Notes: generated by a model from the sequence alone, not told the origin. DNA of 64,000 nucleotides from Humibacillus sp. DSM 29435 (GCF_001758225.1 NZ_MAST01000005.1:1-64000), one strand, 5' to 3'; shown: positions 25,490-34,885, counted from the first letter of the stretch. Made by a program: numbers and translations.

Positions 25490-25684
25490 ATGAACGTGAC
25501 ACGCTCCCCGTTCTTCCTTTCAACCGTGCTCTTTCTCGGCGGTGCCCTCAGTTTTCAGTTCGACGACAGCGGTGTGGCGTGGTCGTGGTCTGGTCGAGCG
25601 TGGATCGGGGCCGTCCTGCTGCTCTGCTCTGGCGTGTTCGCGATCCTGCTGTTCAGGAGCACGCGCAGAAGCGCTCGCGCGTAG
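25490..25684 (+). CDS. small two-helix membrane protein, hypothetical
   Basis: 64 aa; begins MNVTRSPFFLSTVLFLGGAL. Two hydrophobic segments (about 9-24 and 37-56) flank the short polar loop FQFDDSGVAWSWSG. It ends in a basic tail RSTRRSARA. AAGGAG (25478-25483), 6 nt before ATG 25490, is an excellent ribosome site and supports this start. Function not recognised. It is divergent from the metal-sensor operon and ends 48 bp before the convergent polA stop. Confidence 0.6.
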   Translation: MNVTRSPFFLSTVLFLGGALSFQFDDSGVAWSWSGRAWIGAVLLLCSGVFAILLFRSTRRSARA

Positions 25685-25731
25685 AACCGCCGCAGCGCCC
25701 CGGCGCTCCGGCGTAAGACGACGACATGAGA

Positions 25732-28404
25732 TCAGTGGGCAGCGTCGTGCCAGGAGTGGCCGACGCCGACACTGACGTCGAGGGGCACATCCATCGGCGC
25801 CGCTGAACCCATCTGCTCGCGCACGATTGCCTCGACCTGCTCACGCTCCCCCGCAGCGATCTCGAGCACGAGCTCGTCGTGCACCTGCAGCAGCACGCGG
25901 GAACGAGCCTGCGCCTCGACGAGCGCCCGGTCGACCCCGATCATGGCGACCTTCATGATGTCGGCCGCCGACCCCTGGATCGGTGCGTTCAGCGCCATCC
26001 GCTCGGCCATGTCGCGACGCTGCCGGTTGTCGGAGGTGAGGTCGGGCAGGTAGCGGCGCCGCCCGAACATCGTCGCCGTGTACCCGGTGCCACGCGCTTC
26101 GGTGACGACGTCGTGCAGGTACTCGCTGACCCCACCGAACCGCTGGAAGTAGCCGTCCATGAGGCCCCGGGCCTCCTCGGTGGTGATGGTGAGCTGCTTG
26201 GAGAGCCCGAACGCCGACAGGCCGTAGGCCAGGCCGTAAGACATCGCCTTCACCTTGGAGCGCATCTCGGACGTCACCCCGTCGGGCTCGACCCCGAAGA
26301 CCTGCGAGCCCACGAACTTGTGGAGGTCCTCGCCGGTGCGGAACGCGGTGATGAGGCCCTCGTCGCCCGACAGGTGCGCCATGACACGCATCTCGATCTG
26401 CGAGTAGTCGGCCGACATCAGCGACTCGAACCCGTCACCGACGACGAACAGCTCGCGGATGCGGCGTCCTTCCTCGGTGCGGATCGGCACGTTCTGCAGG
26501 TTGGGGTCGGTCGAGCTGAGCCGGCCGGTCGCGGCGATCGTCTGCAGGTAGGTGGTGTGGATGCGGCCGTCGTCGGCGACAGACTTCTGCAGGCCCTCGA
26601 CCGTGACCCGCAACCGGGCGGCGTCACGGTGACGAAGCAGCGCCTCGAGGAACGGGTGCTCGGTCTTGGTGTAGAGGTCGGCCAGCGCGTCGGCGTCGGT
26701 GGTCCAGCCGGTCTTGGTCTTCTTCGTCTTCGGCATGCCGAGCGTCTCGAAGAGCACGACCTGCAGCTGCTTCGGCGAACCGAGGTTGATCTGCTCGCCA
26801 CCGATGGCCTCGTAGGCGTCGGCCTGGGCCGTGGCGACCTTGGCCGCGAAGTCCTTCTCGAGCTCGTCGAGACCCTCGTCGTCGACGGCGATGCCGGTGC
26901 GCTCCATGCGGGCGAGAACATCGATGAGGGGCAGCTCGACGTCGGCGAGCAGCTCGGCCCCTCCGGTGGCGGCCACCTGCTCGTCGAGGGCGACGGCCAG
27001 GGCGCGCACGGCCGTCGCCCGCACCATCTCGTACTCGGCGGCTTTCTCGTCGGCGTCGCCGTCGAGGTCGAGCATGCCCTGCCCGGAGTCGTCGGTGGCG
27101 ACCAGCTCACGCTGGAGGTTGCGCAGAACGAGGTCGTCGAGGTGGTACGTGCGGTTGTCGGGCTTGACGAGATACGCCGCCAGCTGGGTGTCACTCGTCA
27201 GCCCGCGCAGCGCCCACCCTCGCGAGGCGAGGGCCTGCATCGGCCCCTTCGCGTCGTGCATCGCCTTGGGCCGTTCAGGGTCGGCCAGCCAGTGCCCGAC
27301 CGAGGCCTCTCCCTCCGGGGTCAGGGTCGTGAGGTCGACCCAGGCGGCCGACCCGTCAGGCGCGGCGATCGCGAGGCCGGTCGCGTCACCGGTGCCCCGG
27401 GCCCAGGTGCCGATCACCGACACGCCGGCCCGCTCGCCCGGCACGAGGTGCGCGCCGACCCAGGCGGGAACGGCATCCGGGCTCACGACCTCGCCGTCGA
27501 GGTCGAAGCCCTGGTCGGCCTCGGGCGCGGCGGCCTCGACCGACTCGAACAGGCGGTCTCTCAGCACGCGGAACTCGAGCCCGTCGAAGACGGTGTGCAC
27601 GTCGTCGCGGCTCCACTGTGACCGCTCGAGCTCGGGCACGGTGAGACCGACCGGGGTGTCCTTGACCAGCTGGTTGAGGCGGCGGTTGCGCAGCACGTTG
27701 TCGAGGTGCTCGCGCAACGACTCGCCGGCCTTGCCCTTGATCTGGCCGATCGCGGCCACGATGCCGTCAAGGTCACCGAACTGGTTGATCCACTTGGCCG
27801 CCGTCTTCGGCCCGACGCCGGGAACGCCCGGCAGGTTGTCGGAGGTCTCGCCGACCATCGCGGCGAGGTCGCTGTAGCGGGTCGGGGGCACACCGTACTT
27901 CTCCTCGATGGCGGCCGGCGACATACGCCACACCTCAGAGACACCACGCACGGGGTAGAGCACCGTGACCTTCTCGGAGACCAGCTGGAAGGTGTCGCGG
28001 TCACCCGAGCAGATCAGCACGTCGAGGCCCTGCTCCTCGGCCTGCGTGGCGAAGGTGGCGATGATGTCGTCGGCCTCGTAGCCGGGCAGCTCGACGTACT
28101 TGATGCGCAGGGCATCGAGCACCTCGTGCATGAGCGAGACCTGGCCCTGAAACTCGTCGGGCGACTTGGCCCGGCCCGCCTTGTACTCGGCGTAGACCTC
28201 GGTGCGAAAGGTCTGTCGCGAGAGGTCGAAGGCGACGACGACATGCGAAGGCTCTTCGTCGCGAAGCATGTTGATCAGCATTGAGGTGAAGCCGTACACG
28301 GCGTTCGTGTGCTGACCCGTCGTGGTCGAGAAGTTCTCTACCGGCAGAGCGAAGAAGGCGCGGTAGGCCAGCGAGTGTCCGTCGAGGATCAGTAGTCGGC
28401 TCAC
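25732..28404 (-). CDS. polA: DNA polymerase I
   Basis: Replicative gap-filling and repair polymerase, 890 aa. N-terminal 5'-3' exonuclease domain (LLILDGHSLAYRAFFAL; DVLICSGDRDTFQLV; GVPGVGPKTAAKWI). The middle domain lacks the DxE and other metal ligands of a proofreading exonuclease, as usual in actinobacterial PolA. The C-terminal polymerase domain has motif A MSADYSQIEMRVMAH, motif B RSKVKAMSYGLAYG and motif C LLQVHDELVLE. GTG 28404 is preferred (TAGGCT 7 nt upstream); a frame extension to 28437 exists. Divergent from a thioesterase gene that also looks leaderless. Confidence 0.97.
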   Translation of the reverse strand: MSRLLILDGHSLAYRAFFALPVENFSTTTGQHTNAVYGFTSMLINMLRDEEPSHVVVAFDLSRQTFRTEVYAEYKAGRAKSPDEFQGQVSLMHEVLDALRIKYVELPGYEADDIIATFATQAEEQGLDVLICSGDRDTFQLVSEKVTVLYPVRGVSEVWRMSPAAIEEKYGVPPTRYSDLAAMVGETSDNLPGVPGVGPKTAAKWINQFGDLDGIVAAIGQIKGKAGESLREHLDNVLRNRRLNQLVKDTPVGLTVPELERSQWSRDDVHTVFDGLEFRVLRDRLFESVEAAAPEADQGFDLDGEVVSPDAVPAWVGAHLVPGERAGVSVIGTWARGTGDATGLAIAAPDGSAAWVDLTTLTPEGEASVGHWLADPERPKAMHDAKGPMQALASRGWALRGLTSDTQLAAYLVKPDNRTYHLDDLVLRNLQRELVATDDSGQGMLDLDGDADEKAAEYEMVRATAVRALAVALDEQVAATGGAELLADVELPLIDVLARMERTGIAVDDEGLDELEKDFAAKVATAQADAYEAIGGEQINLGSPKQLQVVLFETLGMPKTKKTKTGWTTDADALADLYTKTEHPFLEALLRHRDAARLRVTVEGLQKSVADDGRIHTTYLQTIAATGRLSSTDPNLQNVPIRTEEGRRIRELFVVGDGFESLMSADYSQIEMRVMAHLSGDEGLITAFRTGEDLHKFVGSQVFGVEPDGVTSEMRSKVKAMSYGLAYGLSAFGLSKQLTITTEEARGLMDGYFQRFGGVSEYLHDVVTEARGTGYTATMFGRRRYLPDLTSDNRQRRDMAERMALNAPIQGSAADIMKVAMIGVDRALVEAQARSRVLLQVHDELVLEIAAGEREQVEAIVREQMGSAAPMDVPLDVSVGVGHSWHDAAH

Positions 28405-28411
28405 AAGCGGC

Positions 28412-28468
28412 AGCCTAGTGTCCGCCGCCGACACCACGAACCGTCCTCTCGACCCGTCGGCCTACGAT
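28412..28468. promoter_or_regulatory. back-to-back leaderless promoters of polA and the thioesterase gene
   Basis: Minus-strand TAGGCT (28417-28412) sits 7 nt before polA GTG 28404. Plus-strand TACGAT (28463-28468) sits 6 nt before ATG 28475. The two -10 elements face apart with 45 bp between them, so their -35 regions must overlap and the promoters may compete. Confidence 0.5.
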
Positions 28469-28474
28469 CGGGCC

Positions 28475-28897
28475 ATGACGCAGATGAGCACCGACCTCGA
28501 CACCATGAACGCCGAGATGAGCCACACGTTGCTCGGACGCATGGGGATCACGGTCACCGAGGCCACCCCCGAACGGCTCGTGGCCACGATGCCGGTGGAG
28601 GGCAACACCCAGCCGTACGGGCTGCTCCACGGTGGCGCCAGCGTGGTGCTCGCGGAGACGCTCGGCTCGATCGGCGCGCAGCTGCACGCCGGACCCGACC
28701 GCGTCGCTGTCGGCCTCGACATCAACGCCACCCACCATCGGGCCGCCCGATCCGGCACCGTCACCGGCACGGCCACGGTCTTGAGCGCCGGCCGCACCCT
28801 CGTCAGCTACGACGTCGTGGTGACCGACGAGGCCGGCAAGCGAGTCTGCACGTCGCGGATCACCTGCCTGTTGCGGGACGCACCCCCGGGAGCATGA
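28475..28897 (+). CDS. hotdog-fold thioesterase, PaaI-like
   Basis: A 140-aa acyl-CoA thioesterase-like protein. Core hotdog motif NTQPYGLLHGGASVVLAETL (with the active-site HGG and a following Glu) and DINATHHRAARSG are typical of the PaaI/YbgC-like group (ComA2/MenI-type). ATG 28475 is preferred for its position 6 nt after TACGAT; a longer frame begins at 28418. The substrate (phenylacetyl-CoA, DHNA-CoA, others) cannot be told. It converges on a GNAT gene. Confidence 0.88.
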   Translation: MTQMSTDLDTMNAEMSHTLLGRMGITVTEATPERLVATMPVEGNTQPYGLLHGGASVVLAETLGSIGAQLHAGPDRVAVGLDINATHHRAARSGTVTGTATVLSAGRTLVSYDVVVTDEAGKRVCTSRITCLLRDAPPGA

Positions 28898-28918
28898 CGC
28901 GGACCTGCCGCGCTCGGC

Positions 28919-29539
28919 TCAGCCGGCGATCTGAGGGGGCTGGGTGGGCAGCTGTCGCGAACCCGCCCGGCTGGCCGTTCGGGCCGCCTTCGTTCGCATG
29001 TCACGTCGCCGCTGCAACACCTGGTCGAGCGAGTACCGCTGACCGCGAGGCTCCCCCGACAGCTTGCGCTGCAAGGTGGCGGTCGACGTGACGCGCCGAA
29101 CCGTCTCGGGCGCGAAGCCGAGCCGCGCAAAGAACCGGTTGGCCTCACGGTTCTGCGCCGGCACGGCGCTCGCGAGGTGTTCTGCGCCCTGCCGGTCGGC
29201 GTGACGGCCCGCAGCGCCCAGCAGGGCCTTGCCGACCCCGGTGCGGCGCAGCTCAGGATGGACGAAGAGCATGTCGATCGAGACGCACGGGGAGTTGACG
29301 AGCAGGCTGCGGGTGGAGTCGGCCAGCACGACGTACCCCGCGGCACGGTCGTCGACGAAGGCGATGAAGGCGTAGATGTCGTTTCGCTGCAAGGCGGTGC
29401 GCAGGGTGCCGTCGAGGGCAAGACGCTGAGCCGCCTCGGGGGTGGTCCCCGCCTCGATCCGGTGGGTGATCCACAGTTCGATGAACTGTGAATGGAGGTC
29501 GACGTCGACCTGCCGCACCGAGATCACTGTTCGACCCAT
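28919..29539 (-). CDS. GNAT-family N-acetyltransferase
   Basis: 206 aa. The acetyl-CoA-binding motif is LFVHPELRRTGVGKALLGAAG (R-x2-G-x-G/A), followed by AQNREANRFFARLGF. The C-terminal 45 residues are basic and disordered (QRRRDMRTKAARTASRAGSR), which is longer than a minimal GNAT domain and could bind nucleic acid or ribosomes. Substrate unknown. GGAGG lies 5 nt before ATG 29539, a canonical ribosome site. Single gene. Confidence 0.85.
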   Translation of the reverse strand: MGRTVISVRQVDVDLHSQFIELWITHRIEAGTTPEAAQRLALDGTLRTALQRNDIYAFIAFVDDRAAGYVVLADSTRSLLVNSPCVSIDMLFVHPELRRTGVGKALLGAAGRHADRQGAEHLASAVPAQNREANRFFARLGFAPETVRRVTSTATLQRKLSGEPRGQRYSLDQVLQRRRDMRTKAARTASRAGSRQLPTQPPQIAG

Positions 29540-29699
29540 CGTTCCTCCAACATGTATGGCCCCGAGGTCACCCGACTGACACTACGGGTAACTAAGGGGT
29601 AGCGGAACCCGTTCGCGCCTTCGTGTGGACGGGCACCACCACTGCATCACCACGGGCCTGGTGGACGCGTCGGTCGTAGGCTGATCGCCCGCGTCACGA

Positions 29700-29731
29700 C
29701 TGACCCGGGTTTGCCGGGAATGTCGGGTCAG
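29700..29731. terminator. probable terminator of the liv operon
   Basis: Arms CTGACCCG (29700-29707) and CGGGTCAG (29724-29731) pair perfectly around a 16-nt loop that can fold further (CCGGG/CCCGG). It lies 4 bp beyond the livF stop on the minus strand. Confidence 0.6.
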
Positions 29732-29735
29732 GGGA

Positions 29736-30458
29736 TCAGACGTCGCCGCCGAGGTAGGCCGCCTTGACGGCAGGATCAGCGGCGAGCGCCTTGCCGGTGC
29801 CCTCGCGCACGATCTCTCCGGTCTCGAGAATGTAGGCGCGATGACTGCGCTTGAGGGCCTGGGCAGCGTTCTGCTCGACGAGCAGCACCGTGGTGCCCTG
29901 GCTGTTGATCTCGGTGACGATGTCGAAGATCTGCTGGATGAGCTTGGGCGCCAGTCCCATCGACGGCTCGTCGAGCAACAGAAGCTTCGGCTTTGCCATC
30001 AGCGCGCGGCCCATGGCGAGCATCTGCTGCTCACCGCCGGACATCGAGCCCGCGGCCTGGTTGGTGCGCTCCTTCAGCCGTGGGAACAGCTCGAAGACGC
30101 GGTCGAGGTCGTCCTTGATCGTGGCCTTGTTCTTGCGGTCGGGGCGGGCGTAGGTGCCCATCTCGAGGTTCTCCATGACCGACATACCGACGAAGCAGCC
30201 GCGGCCCTCAGGCGACTGCGAGATGCCGAGCACGGGGCGCTCGTGCGAGGGCATGTCGGTGATGTCCTGCCCGTCGAAGGTCACCGTGCCGGCCCGCACC
30301 GGCCGCAGGCCCGAGATGGTCTTCATGGTCGTCGTCTTGCCGGCGCCGTTCGCCCCGATCAGGGTGACGATCTCGCCTTCCTCGACCGTGAAGCTGATGT
30401 CGCGGATCGCCTCGATGCGTCCGTAGTTGACGCACAGGCCCTTGACCTCAAGAAGCAT
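29736..30458 (-). CDS. livF: branched-chain amino acid ABC transporter ATP-binding protein LivF
   Basis: 240-aa ATPase. Walker A GANGAGKTT, signature MSGGEQQML, Walker B LLLLDEPSMGL and switch VEQNAAQAL are the LivF hallmarks. It pairs with LivG to power the LivHM permease. ATG 30458 lies inside the end of livG (11-bp overlap), so the genes are translationally coupled. Last gene of the operon. Could also serve urea/amide import in other systems, but the full livKHMGF set favours amino acids. Confidence 0.93.
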   Translation of the reverse strand: MLLEVKGLCVNYGRIEAIRDISFTVEEGEIVTLIGANGAGKTTTMKTISGLRPVRAGTVTFDGQDITDMPSHERPVLGISQSPEGRGCFVGMSVMENLEMGTYARPDRKNKATIKDDLDRVFELFPRLKERTNQAAGSMSGGEQQMLAMGRALMAKPKLLLLDEPSMGLAPKLIQQIFDIVTEINSQGTTVLLVEQNAAQALKRSHRAYILETGEIVREGTGKALAADPAVKAAYLGGDV

Positions 30459-31329
30459 CTTCTTCGTCCACTCCCAGGTAGGCGGCGATGACCGCCGGAT
30501 TGTCACGAATCTCCGCCGGAGCACCCTCGGCGATCTTGCGGCCGAACTCCAGCACGACGATGCGGTCGGTCACCCCCATGACCAGCTTCATGTCGTGCTC
30601 GATGAGGAGCACGGTGTAGCCCTGGTCGCGAATGCTGCGGATCAGCTGCATCAGCCGGATCTTCTCGGCCGGGTTGAAGCCGGCCGCCGGCTCGTCGAGG
30701 CAGAGCAGCGACGGGTTGGTGGCCAGGGCCCGGGCGATTTCGAGCCGTCGCTGGTCGCCGTAGGGAAGGTTGCGGGCCAGCTCGTCGGCCCTGCGGTCGA
30801 GGCCCATGAACCGAAGCAGCTCGTGGGCTCGCCGGTAGCCGGTGTCCTCTTCGGAGCGGTGCTTCGGCAGCCGGAACATGGCCGAGATGACCCCGGTGGT
30901 GTGGTGGGCGTCGACCCCCACCATGACGTTCTCGAGGGCGGTCATGTTGGCGAAGAGCCGGATGTTCTGGAAGGTGCGGGCGATGCCGAGCTTGGTGATC
31001 GCGAACTTCTTGCGCCGGCCCAGCGCAGTGCCGAGGAAGCGCACCCCGCCGGACGTTGGCTGGTAGACCCCCGTCATTACGTTGAAACAGGTGGTCTTGC
31101 CCGCGCCGTTCGGGCCGATGAGCCCGAGGATCTCACCTTTGCGAATGTCGAAGCTCACCCCGTCGAGGGCGACCACGCCCCCAAAACGCAAGGTCACGTC
31201 ATCGACCTCCAACAGCTTCTCGCCGTCGGCGATCGTGGGGCCGCCGAGGTCGAGCGGGGTGATGTCGACCTCGGTGTGGATGATGCCCTCGGCCTCGGGC
31301 TCCGGCATGTTCATCGTCGGCTCAGGCAT
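30448..31329 (-). CDS. livG: branched-chain amino acid ABC transporter ATP-binding protein LivG
   Basis: 293-aa ATPase. Walker A GPNGAGKTT, then the GIARTFQNIRLF Q-loop typical of LivG, signature NLPYGDQRRLE, Walker B LLCLDEPAAGFNP and switch LIEHDMKLV. It has an N-terminal extension of about 40 acidic residues before the ATPase core, longer than usual. It overlaps the livM stop by 8 bp and livF by 11 bp. Confidence 0.93.
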   Translation of the reverse strand: MPEPTMNMPEPEAEGIIHTEVDITPLDLGGPTIADGEKLLEVDDVTLRFGGVVALDGVSFDIRKGEILGLIGPNGAGKTTCFNVMTGVYQPTSGGVRFLGTALGRRKKFAITKLGIARTFQNIRLFANMTALENVMVGVDAHHTTGVISAMFRLPKHRSEEDTGYRRAHELLRFMGLDRRADELARNLPYGDQRRLEIARALATNPSLLCLDEPAAGFNPAEKIRLMQLIRSIRDQGYTVLLIEHDMKLVMGVTDRIVVLEFGRKIAEGAPAEIRDNPAVIAAYLGVDEEDAS

Positions 31330-32461
31330 CGGGCAACCCTTCCTCGAGCACTTGCTCTCGTTCGTCGGCTCGTTTGACTCGGCGCGTGCGGCCCGGGGGC
31401 AGGATGCCTTGGGGCCGGAAGATCGCCAGGACCATCAGGGCCAGCCCGAAGACGAGCACCCGGAAGTCGGCGAACTCCCGGAACCGCTCAGGGAAGTAGC
31501 TGACCACGATCGCGCCGAGAATGACACCGACACGGTTGCCGGCCCCACCGACGACGACGGCGGCGATGAAAAGGATCGAGAGCAGCAGCTGGAAGCTGTC
31601 GGGCGAGATGAAGCCGGCCTTGCCGGCGAACAGGGCCCCCGACAACCCTCCGATCGCAGCCCCGAGGGAGAAGGCGAGCAGCTTGAACCGGAAGGTGGGC
31701 ACCCCCATCAGCTCGGCGGCATCCTCGTCCTCGCGCGTGGCCTCCCACGCACGACCCACTCTGCTGTTCTTGACCAGGATGTCGAAAACGAGCACCAGCA
31801 CGATGATGACGAGGGCGAGCCAGTAGTACGGAACGAAGTCGCCGATGCCGAACTTGAGGAACGTCGTCGTGTTATCGAGGTCAACGACGGGCGTGCCGTT
31901 GCTCCAGTCAAGACTCGGCACTTCGAACAGCTCGATGCCGGGTGGGCGGGGGATGTCGGTGATACCGCGGGCGCCGCCCAGCCACTGACTGTTGACCAGC
32001 GTCAGTCGGACGATCTCGCCGAAGCCGAGCGTCACGATGGCCAGGTAGTCACCGCGCACCCGCAGGGTCGGAGCGCCGAGAATGACCCCGGAGATCATGG
32101 CCACGACGATGGCGATGGGCACCGCCACCAACCACGGCAGCGAGGCGTGAGCCGAGCTGAGCACCCCGACCACATAGGCCCCGATGGCGTAGAAGCCGAC
32201 GTAGCCGAGGTCGAGCAGGCCGGCGTAGCCGACCACGATGTTGAGGCCCAGTGCGACGAGCACGTACGTCGCGACAGTGAAGAGCACGCCGCCGAAGTCA
32301 GAGTCTTCGGTGGTGATGAACGGGATGTTGAGCAGCGGGAGGGCGAACAGGAAGACCGCGAACAGCGCCCAGAGCACTATCTTCACGGGCTTGGGCAGTC
32401 CGGCGACCCGATCCTTGAAGTCGAGGCGCGGCTTGCGGGTCTGGGCAGTCGAGGTGCTCAT
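31322..32461 (-). CDS. livM: branched-chain amino acid ABC transporter permease LivM
   Basis: A 379-aa inner-membrane permease with about nine or ten helices. Conserved blocks: NIVVGYAGLLDLGYVGFYAI, LRVRGDYLAIVTLGFGEIVR and AFSLGAAIGGLSGALFAG. It forms the channel with LivH. Start ATG 32461 overlaps the livH stop by 4 bp. The C-terminal cytoplasmic tail is charged (RTRRVKRADEREQVLEEG). Confidence 0.94.
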   Translation of the reverse strand: MSTSTAQTRKPRLDFKDRVAGLPKPVKIVLWALFAVFLFALPLLNIPFITTEDSDFGGVLFTVATYVLVALGLNIVVGYAGLLDLGYVGFYAIGAYVVGVLSSAHASLPWLVAVPIAIVVAMISGVILGAPTLRVRGDYLAIVTLGFGEIVRLTLVNSQWLGGARGITDIPRPPGIELFEVPSLDWSNGTPVVDLDNTTTFLKFGIGDFVPYYWLALVIIVLVLVFDILVKNSRVGRAWEATREDEDAAELMGVPTFRFKLLAFSLGAAIGGLSGALFAGKAGFISPDSFQLLLSILFIAAVVVGGAGNRVGVILGAIVVSYFPERFREFADFRVLVFGLALMVLAIFRPQGILPPGRTRRVKRADEREQVLEEGLPDA

Positions 32462-33447
32462 GCACGGGCCTTTCCGAGGGACTCACCGAGCAGACCCGTG
32501 GGCCGGAACAACAAGATGACGATAAGCAGCAGGAAGGAGACGACATCCTTCCACTGCGTGCCGACGATCGCGGAGCCGTAGTTCTCGGCGAGACCGAGCA
32601 CGAAGCCGCCGAGCAGGGCCCCGCGCAGGTTGCCGATACCGCCCAGCACCGCTGCCGTGAAGGCCTTGACGCCGAGGATGAAGCCGACGTCGTAACGGGT
32701 GATCCCGATCTTGAGCAGGTAGAACACCGCCGCCGCACCCGCCATCACCCCACCGACGAGGAAGGTGACGCGAATGACCCGGTCGCGGTTGACGCCCATC
32801 AGGGCAGCAGCCTCAGGGTCCATCGCGACGGCCCGGATGCCGCGCCCGAGGCGAGAGCGGCTGACGAACTGGTCGAGCACGATCATCATCGCGATAGCCC
32901 CCACGATGACGAAGATGTCGACGTTGGTGACCTCGTAACCGAAGAGGTTGAACACTCCCTGAGGTTTGATGATCGTGGGCAACGGCACGTTGTTGCGCGA
33001 GTTGCTCACGTAGTCACGAAGCGTGTCGTCGAGGCCGAACCAGCGGGCGATCTTCTCGCGCAGACCCATCGCCTCCGAGAGCACGAACGAGGCTCCGATG
33101 GCCGAGATCAGGGCAATCAGAGGCGGGGCGTTGCGTTTACGGAGCGGGCGATACGCCACGCGTTCGATGACGACGGCAACGAACCCCGACATGAGCATCG
33201 CGGCCACGAACATCATGGCGACCCAGAAGATCACCTGCCCGGTCGAGCCAGAGACGTTGCCCCCGAGAATCATCACCACCCAGACGGCCGCGAAAGAGCC
33301 GTACATGAACACTTCTGAGTGCGCGAAGTTGATCAGCCGCAGCACTCCGTAGACGAAGGTGTAGCCGAGGGCGATCAGGGCATAGACGGCGCCGATGGCG
33401 AGGCCGGTAATCGTCAACGCTGCGAAGTTGTCGATCAGAAACTGCAT
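32458..33447 (-). CDS. livH: branched-chain amino acid ABC transporter permease LivH
   Basis: A 329-aa permease with about eight helices. Signature stretches: GAVYALIALGYTFVYGVLRL, INFAHSEVFMYGSFA and VKAFTAAVLGGIGNLRGALL. It forms the membrane channel with LivM. ATG 33447 is preceded by GGAGG about 7 nt upstream. It is separated from livK by 107 bp carrying a very strong hairpin, while it overlaps livM downstream. Confidence 0.94.
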   Translation of the reverse strand: MQFLIDNFAALTITGLAIGAVYALIALGYTFVYGVLRLINFAHSEVFMYGSFAAVWVVMILGGNVSGSTGQVIFWVAMMFVAAMLMSGFVAVVIERVAYRPLRKRNAPPLIALISAIGASFVLSEAMGLREKIARWFGLDDTLRDYVSNSRNNVPLPTIIKPQGVFNLFGYEVTNVDIFVIVGAIAMMIVLDQFVSRSRLGRGIRAVAMDPEAAALMGVNRDRVIRVTFLVGGVMAGAAAVFYLLKIGITRYDVGFILGVKAFTAAVLGGIGNLRGALLGGFVLGLAENYGSAIVGTQWKDVVSFLLLIVILLFRPTGLLGESLGKARA

Positions 33448-33495
33448 CCAAGGCCTCCTGGGCCGGGCGACGGGGGATCAGGCGGTGCTGTACCC

Positions 33496-33543
33496 AGCGA
33501 CAGGGGTGGTCGGGGCACCCTGGCCCCGACCACCCCTGTCGCT
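33496..33543 (-). terminator. 21-bp perfect hairpin between livK and livH
   Basis: Arms 33496-33516 and 33523-33543 are perfectly complementary over 21 bp around a 6-nt loop, 11 bp beyond the livK stop. It probably acts as a partial terminator or 3' stabiliser, so that the binding protein is made in excess of the LivHMGF membrane and ATPase subunits. Confidence 0.75.
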
Positions 33544-33554
33544 GACGGTCTGTT

Positions 33555-34700
33555 CTACTTGATCTCTCCGATGGAGACGATCTTGCCGTTCTCGACCTTG
33601 TAGGCGAAGACCTTGATCTCGGACGACTCGCCCTTGTCGTCGAACTTCAGCTGCTTGGTCACGCCCTTCTTGTCGAAGCTCTTGACGTAGTCGAGCATCG
33701 ACTTGCGGTCCTTGCCCTCACCGATGCCGTCGAGCAGGATCGTCGCGGCGTCGTAGCCCTCACCCGAGTAGGTGTTCGGGTCTTCCTTGAACTTGGCCTT
33801 GTAGGCCGTCTGGAACTCAGGCGCGACGTCCGGCGGCACGCACGGGCAGGTGATGATGGTGCCTTCGGCAGCCGACCCGGCGTTCTTGAGGTACGACGCG
33901 TCTTTCACACCGTCAGCCACCACGTAGGTGCCCTTGAAGCCGGCGTCTCGCAGCTGCTTGATCATGGGGGCGGCTTCGGGTGAGTAGCCACCGAAGAACA
34001 CCGCGTCGGCGCCCGAGGCGGTCACCTTCGTGACGGTGGCCGAGAAGTCGGTCTGCTTCGTCTGGATCGTGTCGGTGCCGACCACACTGGCGCCGAGGTC
34101 CTGGCGCACCGTATCGGCCAGGCCCTTGCCGTACTCGGTCGCGTCGTCGATGACGAACGGCTTGGTCGACTTGAGGGTGTCCTTGATGTACTTCGCCGCG
34201 GCCGGGCCCTGGGTGGCGTCGTTGCCGAGCACCCGGAAGAAGGTCTTCCAGCCGTTGGTGGAAAGGGTCGTGGCCGTCGCCGACGGCGTGATGGCTACCA
34301 TGCCGGCTTCGTTGAACAGCGGGTCGGCGGCCTTGGACTCGCCGGAGAAGGCCGGCCCGACGAGGCCGACGACCTTCTTGTCGTCGATCGCCTTCTTGGC
34401 CAGGGCGGGGGCCTGCGTGGGGTCGCCCTGCGAGTCGTAGTTCTCGAGGGTCACCTTGCAGTCGGCGTGCTTGGCGTTGTAGTCGTCGAGCGCCAGGTTG
34501 ACGCCGTTCTGGATGTAGATACCCAGGTTGGCGTTCGGGCCGGTGAGGGCGCCGAACATGCCGATCTTCTGGTCACAGACCTTGGCGGCACCACCGCTGG
34601 CTCCGGCGGCCGGTGTCGTGTCGCCGCCCTTGGTGCCGCAGGCACCCAGGGCGAGGGCTGCGACCGCGAACGGCACAGCAAGCTTGAGGGTGGAACGCAC
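33555..34700 (-). CDS. livK: branched-chain amino acid-binding lipoprotein
   Basis: A 381-aa periplasmic-type binding protein (Leu/Ile/Val-binding fold). Signal peptide with lipobox LALGAC (Cys about 22), then a short Gly/Thr linker. Core motifs: KIGMFGALTGPNANLG, VGLVGPAFSGESKAA and GADAVFFGGYSPEAAP. It captures amino acids for LivHM. GTG 34700 has AGGAGG about 7 nt upstream, overriding the longer frame to 34724. First gene of the operon, followed by a strong hairpin. Confidence 0.94.
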   Translation of the reverse strand: MRSTLKLAVPFAVAALALGACGTKGGDTTPAAGASGGAAKVCDQKIGMFGALTGPNANLGIYIQNGVNLALDDYNAKHADCKVTLENYDSQGDPTQAPALAKKAIDDKKVVGLVGPAFSGESKAADPLFNEAGMVAITPSATATTLSTNGWKTFFRVLGNDATQGPAAAKYIKDTLKSTKPFVIDDATEYGKGLADTVRQDLGASVVGTDTIQTKQTDFSATVTKVTASGADAVFFGGYSPEAAPMIKQLRDAGFKGTYVVADGVKDASYLKNAGSAAEGTIITCPCVPPDVAPEFQTAYKAKFKEDPNTYSGEGYDAATILLDGIGEGKDRKSMLDYVKSFDKKGVTKQLKFDDKGESSEIKVFAYKVENGKIVSIGEIK

Positions 34701-34885
34701 GGGTGTCCTCCTGATGTCACACATCCCTCGGTCGAGGGCTGAGTCGGAGACTAGGCCACGGGAGGCCCGTACAACAGCAAAAACTGCGTCGGTGACCGTG
34801 TCGTGACCTAGTTCTTACCAGAACGACGTATCAAGGGCCGCATACGCGACACCGAGCCGGGGTTCAGACCGACCCGTTTGCGCCC

